Source: Linum tenue
Taxonomy: Eukaryota > Streptophyta > Magnoliopsida > Malpighiales > Linaceae
Assembly (NCBI GenBank): GCA_946122785.1
Contig: CAMGYJ010000002.1
Location: forward strand, 54,213,703 to 54,277,702
Reading direction: 5' to 3'
DNA: 64,000 nucleotides
Shown here: in pieces, positions 10,370 to 20,070 of the stretch
How the letters are laid out: every line of letters begins with the position of its first letter
Numbering within the stretch: the stretch's first letter is position 1
Position numbers and translations under genes: made by a program
Notes under the pieces: generated by a model
Told to the model about the DNA's origin: nothing
Database searches by the model: none
What the model saw: the letters and a program-made list of their open reading frames with translations, nothing else

Positions 10370-10663
10370 ACCCCCGAAAATTTTTAAAAAACCCGCTCGG
10401 CCTTTGTCTTTCTTTCCAGATTTAGACTCCGGATTGTGTTTGATTTTATTTCTTGTTTCCGTTGTGTGGCTTGTTGACTTGGAACTTCGGTTTATTTCAC
10501 CCAATGTGTGTGTTCTGTTGGTTCTAGCTCTGTGCCCATCGGACTGGTCCTTGTCCAGTCCTCTGCTTTTGACTGGTCCGCCATCCAGTCAACGTTCCTG
10601 ACCACTGTTTCACGGTAACATCGTTCCCCTTCCCTTCGCTCCATTGAGGACACTGTCGCATTT

Positions 10664-10682
10664 AAGTGTGGGGGGGGGGGTT
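10664..10682 (+). other. Internal polypurine-like tract
   Basis: The sequence aagtgtgggggggggggg resembles the terminal polypurine tract (12,183-12,197) but lies 1.5 kb upstream. It could act as a second plus-strand primer site; this is inferred. Confidence 0.45.
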
Positions 10683-11357
10683 CTTTGTATTTATTGGAAC
10701 GTATATATGGGTGCTTGGAGCCTAGTCCGCTGTCCGAATCTTACGATTTGAGGGCTCCAAGCACTGCTGTTTGATCATATTGGCACTGTGTTTTGATGGA
10801 TGAATTGATTGGTTTTCGGATTAATGCATGACAACTTGTTTGCGACTAGGGCAACCTATGATGAGGACTGAGAAGTGCAGTAAAACGACGTAGAAGTTCA
10901 GTTTTTCGACTGTTTGCTTGCCAACTGTGACTTGATCTGACTTGATCTGATTACTTGTTCTTAACAGTCGTTTATGCATCTAGTTCAGGGTATCAGAATG
11001 TGAGATAGAGCATATAGGTAGCCATGTGAGATTTGAGCCTGCTCGTTTCTTTCTTGTGCGATAGATCCATCTTCCATGATGTGTAGCATTCACGTTGTCA
11101 CTAGCTAAGATGATGGGGGCATAGGATTAGCCCACGCCCAAAATTGACTGTCCTGATGTGTCATATCCCCTAGTCAGCCCCTTTGAGCCGTGTGTTATCC
11201 TTTCTTTTGGTCTGTAATGAAAAATCACCCTTGTTGCATCTTTTAGAAGGTTCCACAGAGTGGTTTTTACATATTCTCTGCTGTTTCTGCTACAGTCTAT
11301 GTGAGTGTTGGAGGTAGTGCTTAAAAGTTGGGCAGGTATTTGAAATATGCAGAAGTG

Positions 11358-11419
11358 GTGGCTCTCTTAAGAAATGAAAAGAAAAATAAAAGAAAAACAA
11401 AGAAAAAAAAGAGAGCCAC
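11358..11419. other. Hairpin with A/G-rich loop
   Basis: GTGGCTCTCTT (11,358-11,368) and its exact reverse complement AAGAGAGCCAC (11,409-11,419) flank a 40-base loop made almost only of A and G. In the transcript it would form an 11-bp stem with an unstructured purine loop. Confidence 0.7.
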
Positions 11420-12182
11420 TACCAAAAATCTGAATAATGCCCAGTAAGTAGTGTTTTTTAGCAGTCTGGCTTGGAAATGCTGATGTTTATGCCTCCTTCG
11501 CTCTTGTGCTCTTAAGATATTGAGTAATGCAGGATAGCAGAAAGAAAATACCGGTTTGTTTGACTGTGTTTGTGTGTTTGGGAAATGTGGAACCTTTTGC
11601 TATGAATACTTCCACCACCTACAAGGCCTTTTCCCCATGTCCAAGACCCTAGCCAGTCATTTGAACCTGTGTCTAAGACCTCCTGATTAGTTAGTGGTGA
11701 CATCCCATATGTGAACTCTAGCATTTAGAGGCTGCCATCATGGTGAAGAGATGATAGGGATTGAGAGAAATAGCATGCGCATCTTTCGCATCAAATTGTC
11801 CTGACCCCACTGGTCGAGAGTGAGTGATTCATTTCCATTTTCTATATGCTCTTGTACCCCGGTGAGGACCTAGATTGCTCGGTCTCTATTCTGATGTCTT
11901 GAGTTGGATGCATGAGTTGACTGTTTTGAGTAAGTGGTTGAATCAAGTCTAGGTTGGCCAGTGAACAGAAGGGAGACTCTTCCTTTACTCGATTTGCTGC
12001 ACTCGAATGTCCTTTGTGGTGGTTGTCCAGGTTGCTAATAAAGTTGTTCATGTGTTGATGTTTGAAAACCAGTTTGATTCACGTGTTCTGTGCCTTTATG
12101 ACTTGTCCCCGATGTTGGTTGACTGAATTATGTGAGCTTACCTTGTGTAGTACTTGGTTTGCTTGGGGACAAGCAAACAGTT

Positions 12183-12197
12183 AAGTGTGGGGGAATT
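12183..12197 (+). other. Polypurine tract of the outer element
   Basis: The sequence aagtgtgggggaatt directly precedes the 3' LTR start tgatagcatcg. It is the expected primer for plus-strand DNA synthesis. Confidence 0.85.
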
Positions 12198-12907
12198 TGA
12201 TAGCATCGTATTTGCACGTGTTTTCACTCTGGTTTCCTGTCCATTTTGGCTCGAATTGATTGTTCCTTGGCCTATTTTACGCTAGGTTGTGTTATTTTGT
12301 CGTATTTCAGGTCCTAGCAAGTAAAGAGGGGCAAAGGCGCAAGTTTCGGGTCATTGGGAGGTCAATTGGCGAGTCACAGAGAGAATTACGGGCAGCCCCT
12401 GCTAAATTACGGCCGTAATTAGCCAGGGCATGCCCGTAATTAATTGGACGAGCCTTCTCCCCAGCAATTCTTCTCGGTGGTAAAATTACGGGCAAGACCC
12501 CCAAGAATTACGGCCGTAATTCCCAAATTACTGGCAGTAATTGGGAAATTACGGGCGTAACTTCTCCTCCTGCAGCTTAAGTGAAACGCGCGTTTTGGTG
12601 CGAATTACGGGCAGGACGTGATTACGGCCGTAATTCTGCCCGTAATTCGCCCAGAGTCGGGTTTTTGAAGGCAGATTCGAGCCAAGGAGAGGGAATTCGA
12701 TTTTCTGGGCAAAAACAGAGTTTTAGAGAGAGAAAGAGCGAAGAACAAACCCTAGGAGCTATTTTGGAGTGGATTTCTCATCATTGAAGCCCAGATTGCG
12801 TCCCTAGGAGTGAAGATTGACATCCCAGAGCAGATTTTCCTCATCTTTATGAGTATGACCACTCTGATTTCTGTTTTCTCTTCTCTCTCTATGGAGTAGA
12901 ACCTTTC
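12198..12907 (+). repeat. 3' LTR of the outer element, left part
   Basis: Matches 5,721-6,430 with few substitutions (for example gttattttg here against gttgttttg, and cccagattgcg against cccatattgcg). It contains another copy of the palindromic module (about 12,384-12,648). It stops at acctttc, where the nested element enters, and resumes at 22,596. Confidence 0.92.
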
Positions 12908-15427
12908 TGTAACATCCCTGCCCTCGTACTAGTATTACGTTATAATTACGTGGTTGTGATTGGGTTACAAAAATTAGTCTTTTGAACAAAAAAGAAAGTG
13001 AATAGTGGAAGGGCTAGACTTAATTGCAAGTGAAGGAAAGTTTAGGGCCAAATAGACAATTTGGAGGGATGGAGGATTCTAGATAAGGGAGATAAAAATC
13101 TGCCCATCCTCTTATCTCTCATTTCCTTCTCATCCCTTCCCCTCACTCTCTCCCACGTCTCTCTCTTGCTCTCTTCCCCTCACCTGGTTTCACCACCTCA
13201 AAAATCACCACCCCCTTTCAGAAACAAAGAGTGAAAGCTAGAAAGAAAAGCATATCAAGGAGAGGAAGAGGAAGAAGAAGAAGGAGGCAAAGGGGTGCTG
13301 CCAATTTCCGTCCAGCAGCGAGACAGCCTGTGAGAAGGACGATTCCGGACAATCAAACCGTTGGATCGTCCTGAGATTTGTAGGTTGGGTTTTATACTTC
13401 TTTGGCTACGATTTGACTTTTGGGATCATCGATATGATCTCTGGTTCATCGAGGAAAGTCGCTGGACAGAAGGGGTGCGATACTGTTTTTCTGTAGCAGG
13501 ACAGCAGATTAGAGGTAAGATCCTGTGCGAATCCGTCGTTGGATCGTTCTAGAAATTTGGTATGAGGTTAAGTATAGGTGGTTCTTCGAATTGACCGTTC
13601 AGAATGTAGTTTTGTTGTCTGAGTGGTCAGGAACAATTGTTAGAAGAAGGAGAGTTGGTTTTAAAGTGAAAGAAAGTTGTTGACAGTTTTGAAATGTCAA
13701 GTTAAAATGATTGCTGGGATCAAAAGGCTGATCCAAATGGTCTGAAATTTGGATATGTTGTATCCCTATGAATCTAGTTTCAGCAGCAACAAGAATCAAC
13801 TGATTTGGTTAAGTATCAAGGGAGAAATGATCAAAATGATGAAGCAGGGTAAAGTGTACAATCGTATGACTTCCCTAGTGGTCTTATTGACATGCATGAA
13901 TACAACCATGATTATGATGATTGTATACGTGTCTTGGTGCTTGAATAACCTGGAAAATTTGTATATAAAGGTAAGGATCAAGCCGGGGGCTCATCCAAAG
14001 GCAAGGGCATAGCCGAGTGAAGACAAAACTGTGAGTAGATTCTAATCTTAGATCTACTTCAACATAATCACAGTATCCGGGTCATGAAGTGGCCCGAATA
14101 CATATCGGGGTCATGAAGAGGCTCCGGTATAATATGGGAATTTATGGGAAATGATATTGCTATGTGATCTGGCTTATTTGTGTTTATTCATTATCTGCAT
14201 TTGGTATGAAGTTGGAAATGCATGAATTGTGAATGAGATATGGAAAGACATTCTGTTGATTTATTGTGCGGATTATGAGCAAGTATTCGAACTTGCGAAC
14301 CCGTCTTGTCTGTTTAGATTTGGAGTAAGCCATTAGGCTTACTAATCCTGTTCTGCTTGAATAACTCGGAGTAAGCTCCTCAGCTTACATTCCATTCTGT
14401 TGTGACTGAGGGTACAAAAGCACTATGAATGCTTTTGAGCCTATAGTGTCTAAGTGCACTATTAATGAAAAGGAGGTGAATACATAAGAATAAGTAAAAA
14501 GGTTTTATGATACCTCGGTACAGTAGTGTGTCCTGTTTGTATCGATGTGGGTAAACCCCACGATACTCCTGTTTGAGCGCTCGTGCTTCGCACCGTGCCG
14601 ATTGGGTGACGACCCACGGTACTCCTGTTCTGTTCAGTTAGCCAGGCTGGGGTAATCCCGTGGCGACTCCTGTTTTTGTATCGGTCCGGGTTGTGTCCCG
14701 CGATATTCCTGTTGGTGCGAGCACTCCTGTTTTGTGCCTTGAGCACTCCTGTTTCGTGCCTTGAGCACTCCTGTTTCGTGCCTTGTGCACTCCTGTTTGT
14801 ACCGGATGAGGCTTTGTCCCGCGGTACTCCAGTTATCTGATGGCTAGTCATGGTTATCCTGCAGCCTTCCACTACTGTACTACCCGAGGAGTATATCATT
14901 TAGCAAGTTTGAAAGTGAAATTGTATAAGCAAAATGCCTCTATCTGTCACCTGTTTTATGTGTTTCGACTGTGGAATGTGAGCATGTGAACTTGATTGAT
15001 CCAGTAAAATGAAAAGTGTGATAAAACAATTTAAGTCCTGTTATGTGCTAGGGTGTTTCTGCCCAATACTGTTTTTGTATTGATGTCGATCCGAGCTTAG
15101 AATTTATTCACTGAGCGACGACTCATCCTTCGTCATCATTTTTCCTCAGATCAAGATCAGAAGTAAGGTCTGTACTGTAGATATCGGGACTCAAGCGTGA
15201 AGGGAAGCCATGAGGTGGGCGGCGGACTCCGAACTCCTTAAATGTTTTATGTTGTGTGGATTTTGTAACAAAGCGGACTTCCCCGGTTTTCTGTTTTGAC
15301 TCTGATGAAAATGTAAGTTATGGTTTGAAGTTTAAAAAAAAATATATCTGTAGAGCTCGGGCCCGAGTATGTTTAAATTCGATGTATTTTACTGTTTCGT
15401 TTTGTAATATAAAGTAAGGGTTTCACA
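12908..15427 (+). repeat. 5' LTR of the nested Tekay-type element
   Basis: Begins tgtaacatccctg and ends gggtttcaca. The first third is pyrimidine-rich with a purine tract (about 13,255-13,290). Later parts carry the repeated phrase gggtcatgaag (14,083 and 14,107) and a 22-bp tandem repeat (14,719-14,806). No reading frame in it is a plausible gene. Confidence 0.92.
14719..14806 (+). repeat. 22-bp tandem repeat in the Tekay LTR
   Basis: Four copies of a unit like gagcactcctgtttcgtgcc start at 14,719, 14,741, 14,763 and 14,785. Weaker relatives (actcctgtt) extend back to about 14,560. The same array occurs in the 3' LTR near 21,882-21,969. Confidence 0.85.
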
Positions 15428-15431
15428 TTTT

Positions 15432-15449
15432 TGGTATCAGAGCTGGGAT
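15432..15449 (+). other. Primer binding site, initiator tRNA-Met type
   Basis: TGGTATCAGAGCTGGGAT follows the LTR end by four bases. Its first 12 bases match the complement of the plant initiator tRNA-Met 3' end, the usual primer of chromoviruses and many Copia elements. Confidence 0.88.
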
Positions 15450-15529
15450 ATGATCCCGTGGATACCAAACGTTTTAAACGAGATTTTACTGGGAAAACTT
15501 AAATGATTTCACGGGGAAGTGACTAATTA

Positions 15530-16138
15530 TTGATTTTGACTCCGGATTTTGTTTTTGTGGAGTTCAGTCAAGGAGCAGATCCGCAACCTCACGGGAATCC
15601 TAATGCTGGAGGTTCTAATTTTAATGGAAATAATGCTGAGTCCCGCAATAGAGCCAATCCTTATGTCAAGGATTTTGAAAAGCTTAGGAATATGGGGGCT
15701 GAGTTCTTTAAAGGGGCTAATGACCCTAAAGATGCTCTGGACTGGATCAAGGAGATGGAACGAATCTTTAACCTCCTTGAGTGTCCTGATGAAGCAAGAG
15801 TGGAGTATATGTACTACCTGCTCAGGTCTGATGCTTATGACTGGTGGTTGACCGTACCCGGGGCTCAGGATCGTACTATTCGGTATACCTGGGCGGAATT
15901 TCTTGAGAAATTCCGTAAGCAATATGTGCCTGATCTGTATGTGGATAGGAAGAAGAAAGAGTTTCTGGACCTGAAACAGCAAAGGGGGCAGACTGTTAAA
16001 GAGTATGATGCCACTTTCCATCGTTTGATGACCTTCGCGATGGAGTTGGTACCTACTGAACGAGCTAGATGTAACCGCTATGAGCAAGGCCTGAATCCCC
16101 CAGATCAAGATGATAGTAGCAAAATCAGAGACGACTGA
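15530..16138 (+). pseudogene. Tekay-type gag, N-terminal part
   Basis: The frame contains the Gag core (FEKLRNMGAEFFKGANDP, then WIKEMERIFNLLECPDEARV, WAEFLEKFRKQYVP, TVKEYDATFHRLM). No in-frame ATG precedes the Gag core; the first is at about 15,691, so the normal start appears lost. The frame breaks at a run of five C (16,097-16,101). Dropping one C joins it to the next frame, where the Gag tail ([20 protein letters not shown]) continues. The extra C is inferred to be a one-base insertion, or possibly a sequencing error. Confidence 0.85.
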
Positions 16139-18380
16139 TCTTGCCACCTTGAGAGAGGCTGCCATGAGAGCAGAGGATTTGGTGAATGAAATGGGAGCAC
16201 AAATGGCTGAAGGAAGGAAGAGAACGTGGAAGAATGTGGGTTCCTCGAGTGCTGGGAACTCATTCGGGGGTAGACCTAATCAGAGTCCGAAGATTTCACG
16301 TCCAGTGGCCAGTTACCCCGGACAGGAGCGGAGAAGTGCAGGCCCAGCTCCTATTTGCCCACATTGTGGGAATCAGCATGTGGGTGTTTGTAGGAGGGTG
16401 ACTGGTGGGTGTTTCCGATGTGGAGACACCAGCCACTTCCTCCGTGATTGTCCCCACATGTCAGAGTCCAGGCCTGCTGGATCCCAGACCACAATTCAAG
16501 GGTCCAGAAGGACTGGAGGTTCAGTGAGAGGATCAGGAAGAGGTGGTAATAATCGTGGCAAAAGTCAGGGTGGACAGAGCAGTCGGGGTGAAGTGCAGCC
16601 ACGAGCCTTTGCTATGACTAGGAGGGAGGCTGACATCTCTCCAGAGGTCGTTACTGGTACGGTTCTTATCTACGATCTTACCGCTTATGCGTTGATTGAT
16701 CCTGGTGCCACTCATTCATTCATATCTTCTGCATTCTCACGTGGGTTGCCTGTGCACTCTGAAATGTTGAACAAGAATGTAATAGTTCAAACCCCAGTAG
16801 GAGATACCGTAGTGATTGAATATGCCTATCCTTATGCCCCAATAAGTCTAGCTGGAACTATTCTGCCAGCTAACTTATTGAGGTTAATGCTGACTGAATT
16901 TGATATAATTCTAGGAATGGATTGGTTAAGCCAACATAAAGCCGTAATGAACTGTTATACTAAGGAAGTAATTTTCGAAAGACCAGATGGTCAGAATGTG
17001 ATTTTTCGAGGGACTAGACAGGTGGTGCCTAGTTGCCTAGTCTCGGCCACCAAGGTGGTGAGTTTGATGAAGGAAGGCTGTGAAGTGTATCTGGCTTATG
17101 TGACTGAGGGCAAACCGGAATTGAACCCTGAAAATGTTCCGGTTGTGAAGGAGTTCCTGGATGTGTTCCCTTCGAAACTGCCAGGATTACCTCCGGAAAG
17201 GGAAATAGATTTCACTATTGAACTGATATCGGGCACTGCTCCGATCTCTGTATCTCCGTACCGGATGTCTCCGTTTGAACTTAAAGAACTGAAGGAGCAA
17301 CTTCAAGAGTTGCTAGATAAGGGGTTTATTAGACCTAGTGTCTCCCCTTGGGGCGCTCCGGTATTATTTGTGAAGAAGAAGGATGGAACTTTTCGTCTGT
17401 GTATTGACTACCGGAAGCTCAACAAGTTAACGGTTAAGAATAAATATCCGTTACCTCGGATTGATGATTTATTTGACCAACTACAAGGATCGAGGGTCTT
17501 TTCGAAGATTGATCTAAGATCAGGTTATCATCAATTAAGGGTAGCGGATGAGTCCATACCGAAGACAGCTTTTCGTACTAGGTATGGACATTACGAATTT
17601 CTTGTTATGCCGTTCGGGTTAACAAATGCTCCAGCTGTGTTCATGGCACTGATGAACCGAGTGTTTCAGGAATATCTAGATAAGTTTGTGATCGTCTTTA
17701 TTGATGATATTCTAGTGTATTCTGGAAGTGAAGAAGAGCACATGGAGCATTTGAGAATCGTACTGCAGATTCTGAGGGAAAAGCAGTTGTATGCTAAGTT
17801 CAGCAAATGTGAATTTTGGATGGATCAAGTAGTATTTTTGGGCCATGTGGTGTCTGAGAGAGGTATAGAGGTGGATCCAAGGAAAGTAGAAGCAGTGATA
17901 CAATGGGAGCCACCGAAAAATATACCTGAACTAAGAAGTTTCCTTGGCATGGCCGGATACTACAGAAGGTTCATTGAGGGGTTCTCTCTGATTGCTGCAC
18001 CATTGACAAAGTTACTGAGGAAAGAGCAATCTTTTATACGGGATAATAAATGTCAATCCAGTTTCGAAGAGTTGAAGCGGAAGTTAACCACTGCACCGGT
18101 TCTTGCCCTTCCCTCAGGAACTGGAGGTTATGTGGTATACAGTGATGCTTCGCATCAAGGGTTAGGATGTGTTCTCATGCAACATGGTAAAGTAATTGCT
18201 TATGCTTCCAGGCAATTACGACCGTATGAGAAATCTTATCCGACTCATGATTTAGAACTGGCGGCTGTGGTATTTGCCTTAAAGATTTGGCGCCATTATT
18301 TGTACGGTGAGACTTTTCAGATCTTTACTGATCATAAGAGTCTCAAGTACTTGAGTGGAGCAAAAAGAGCTAAATCTTAG
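16102..18380 (+). pseudogene. Tekay-type Gag tail, protease, RT and RNase H part
   Basis: Residue numbers are for the frame from 16,110. Zinc knuckle [14 protein letters not shown] (101-114). Protease [10 protein letters not shown], with D197 followed by P instead of S/T. Reverse transcriptase about 380-560, with [11 protein letters not shown] (D468) and FIDD (530-533). RNase H has D679 (YSDAS), E716 (HDLELAAV) and D741 ([10 protein letters not shown]). RT copies the element RNA and RNase H removes it. The frame ends early because one base is gained near 18,351-18,356, right after KYL; the next frame resumes with [12 protein letters not shown]. All catalytic residues named are present, so only the frame is broken. 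Confidence 0.92.
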
Positions 18381-20059
18381 GCAAAGGAGGTGGTTAGAGT
18401 TGTTGAAAGATTACGACTGTACCATCGAATACCATCCAGGCAAAGCAAATGTTGTTGCAGATGCTTTTAGTCGAAAGACCACGCATCGTACTAAAAATGA
18501 GGAGACTGGTTTAATGGCAAATTTGATTGCTTTGAGAGCTATGAGTGTTGAATTGGAAATGAATTCCACAGGAGGGTTATTGGCCACTTTACAAGTGCGA
18601 CCAATTCTGAGAGAAAGAATTATTAAAGTTCAGGATCAAGACCCTGAATTGAGAAAGATTATTGATAAGAGTCGTACAGGGTAAGAAACTAAATTCACAC
18701 TCCGAGATGGCGTTCTAACACTAAACGAAAGACTTTGTGTTCCAAATGTGGATGAATTGCGAAGGGAGATTTTGGAAGAAGCTCACTCCTCTCCTTATGC
18801 AATGCATCCTGGAACGAAAAAAAATGTACCGTTCCTTGAGATCTCATTATTGGTGGCCAAGGATGAAGAAAGAAGTAGCTGAACATGTCTTGACGTGTCT
18901 GGTATGTCAGAAAGTGAAAGCCGAACATCAAGCCCCAGCGGGAAAATTGCAACCACTGTCCATTCCAGAATGGAAATGGGAAAAGATTACCATGGACTTT
19001 GTCTATGGTCTACCTAGGTCTCAGAAGAAGAACGACGCCGTTTGGGTTATTGTGGACCGATTGACAAAGTCGGCTCACTTTATACCCATTAGATGGGGTT
19101 GTCAGCTAGAGTTACTGACAAAGAAGTATGTGGAGGAAATAGTGAGACTACATGGAGTACCAGTATCCATCGTCTCTGACAGAGATCCGAGGTTCACTTC
19201 TCGATTCTGGAAGAGTTTGCAAGAAGCACTAGGTACTCGTCTGAACTTTTCAACCGCCTTTCATCCCCAGACCGATGGTCAATCCGAGCGAACAATCCTC
19301 ACTCTTGAGGAAATGTTGCGAGCTTGTGTACTGGATTTCCAAGGTTCTTGGGATGAACATTTGCCACTGATTGAATTTGCTTATAACAACCAGTACCATA
19401 GTAGTATTGGTATGGCTCCATACGAAGCTCTGTATGGAAGGAAATGCAGATCCCCAGTGTGCTGGGATGAGGAAGGGTTACGACAATTGGAGGGACCTGA
19501 AATCGTTCAGATGACTGTGGATAAGATTAAAGTGATCAGAAGCCGATTGAAGGCCACACAAAACCGGCAAAAGAGCTATGCCGATATCCACCGAAGGGAG
19601 ATGGAATTTCAGAGTGGAGAGAAAGTATTTTTGAAAGTGTCTCCTTGGAGAGGTGTTTTGAGATTCCAGAAGAAGGGTAAGTTAAGTCCGAGGTATCTCG
19701 GACCTTATGAGATTCTGGAAAAGATAGGTTCGGTAGCCTATCGACTTGCCTTACCACCAGAATTGTCTCAAGTTCATGATGTCTTCCATGTGAGTTTGCT
19801 TCGAAGATACCGATCGAATCCGTCACATGTACTGGAACCAGATGAGATTGAGGTCCAGAAAGATCTAAGCTATGTGGAGGAACCAAAAGAGATCGGGGAC
19901 AGAAAGGTGAAACAACTTAGGAATTGAAGTATTCCTATGGTGAAAGTAATTTGGAAAAGTCACACTGGAGAAGAAGCCACGTGGGAGACGGAAGAAAGCA
20001 TGAGAGCACAATACCCCTACTTGTTTCAAGGTAAAATTTCGGGACGAAATTTTATTTAG
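18355..20059 (+). pseudogene. Tekay-type RNase H end, integrase and chromodomain-like tail
   Basis: One frame (18,355 on) reads [20 protein letters not shown], then [14 protein letters not shown]. It meets an in-frame TAA (18,682-18,684, CAA expected), then continues into the integrase zinc finger (EEAHSSPYAMHPG). A run of eight A (18,817-18,824), one too many, moves the frame to the 396-residue frame ending at 19,927. That frame has the second zinc pair (CLVC) and the catalytic triad D87, D148, E184 (MDFVYG, SDRDPRF, GQSER), with the D-35-E spacing of integrases. A TGA (19,925-19,927) interrupts just before IPMVKVIWKSH, EEATWETEE and the final TAG (20,057-20,059). That tail is the chromodomain-like end typical of Tekay/Del, thought to guide integration to chromatin. 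Confidence 0.9.
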
Positions 20060-20070
20060 AGGGGAGGAAA
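20055..20070 (+). other. Polypurine tract of the nested element
   Basis: The purine run ending agaggggaggaaa directly precedes the 3' LTR start tgtaacatcc. Confidence 0.85.

Larger units (their letters stand above)
9960..12182 (+). other. 3' non-coding internal region of the outer element
   Basis: Two kilobases without a gene. Landmarks: gtggggaggcaacccc (10,004), also found after decayed integrase at 32,770; two copies of the palindromic module (10,229-10,369); the ccattgaggaca block (10,641); an internal aagtgtggggg tract (10,664); a hairpin with an A/G-rich loop (11,358-11,419); and tgcttggggacaagcaaac (12,160) before the polypurine tract. The same order is recognisable in the decayed element at 3,250-4,436, so the region is conserved in layout and probably functional for the RNA. 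Confidence 0.75.

Noticed and set aside
13749..14012. 87-codon frame found in both Tekay LTRs (also 20,912-21,175)
   Set aside because: LTR sequence; duplication reflects the LTR pair and there is no family feature.
14462..14899. 145-codon minus frame in both Tekay LTRs
   Set aside because: It is a translation of the 22-bp tandem repeat; no start context or homology.
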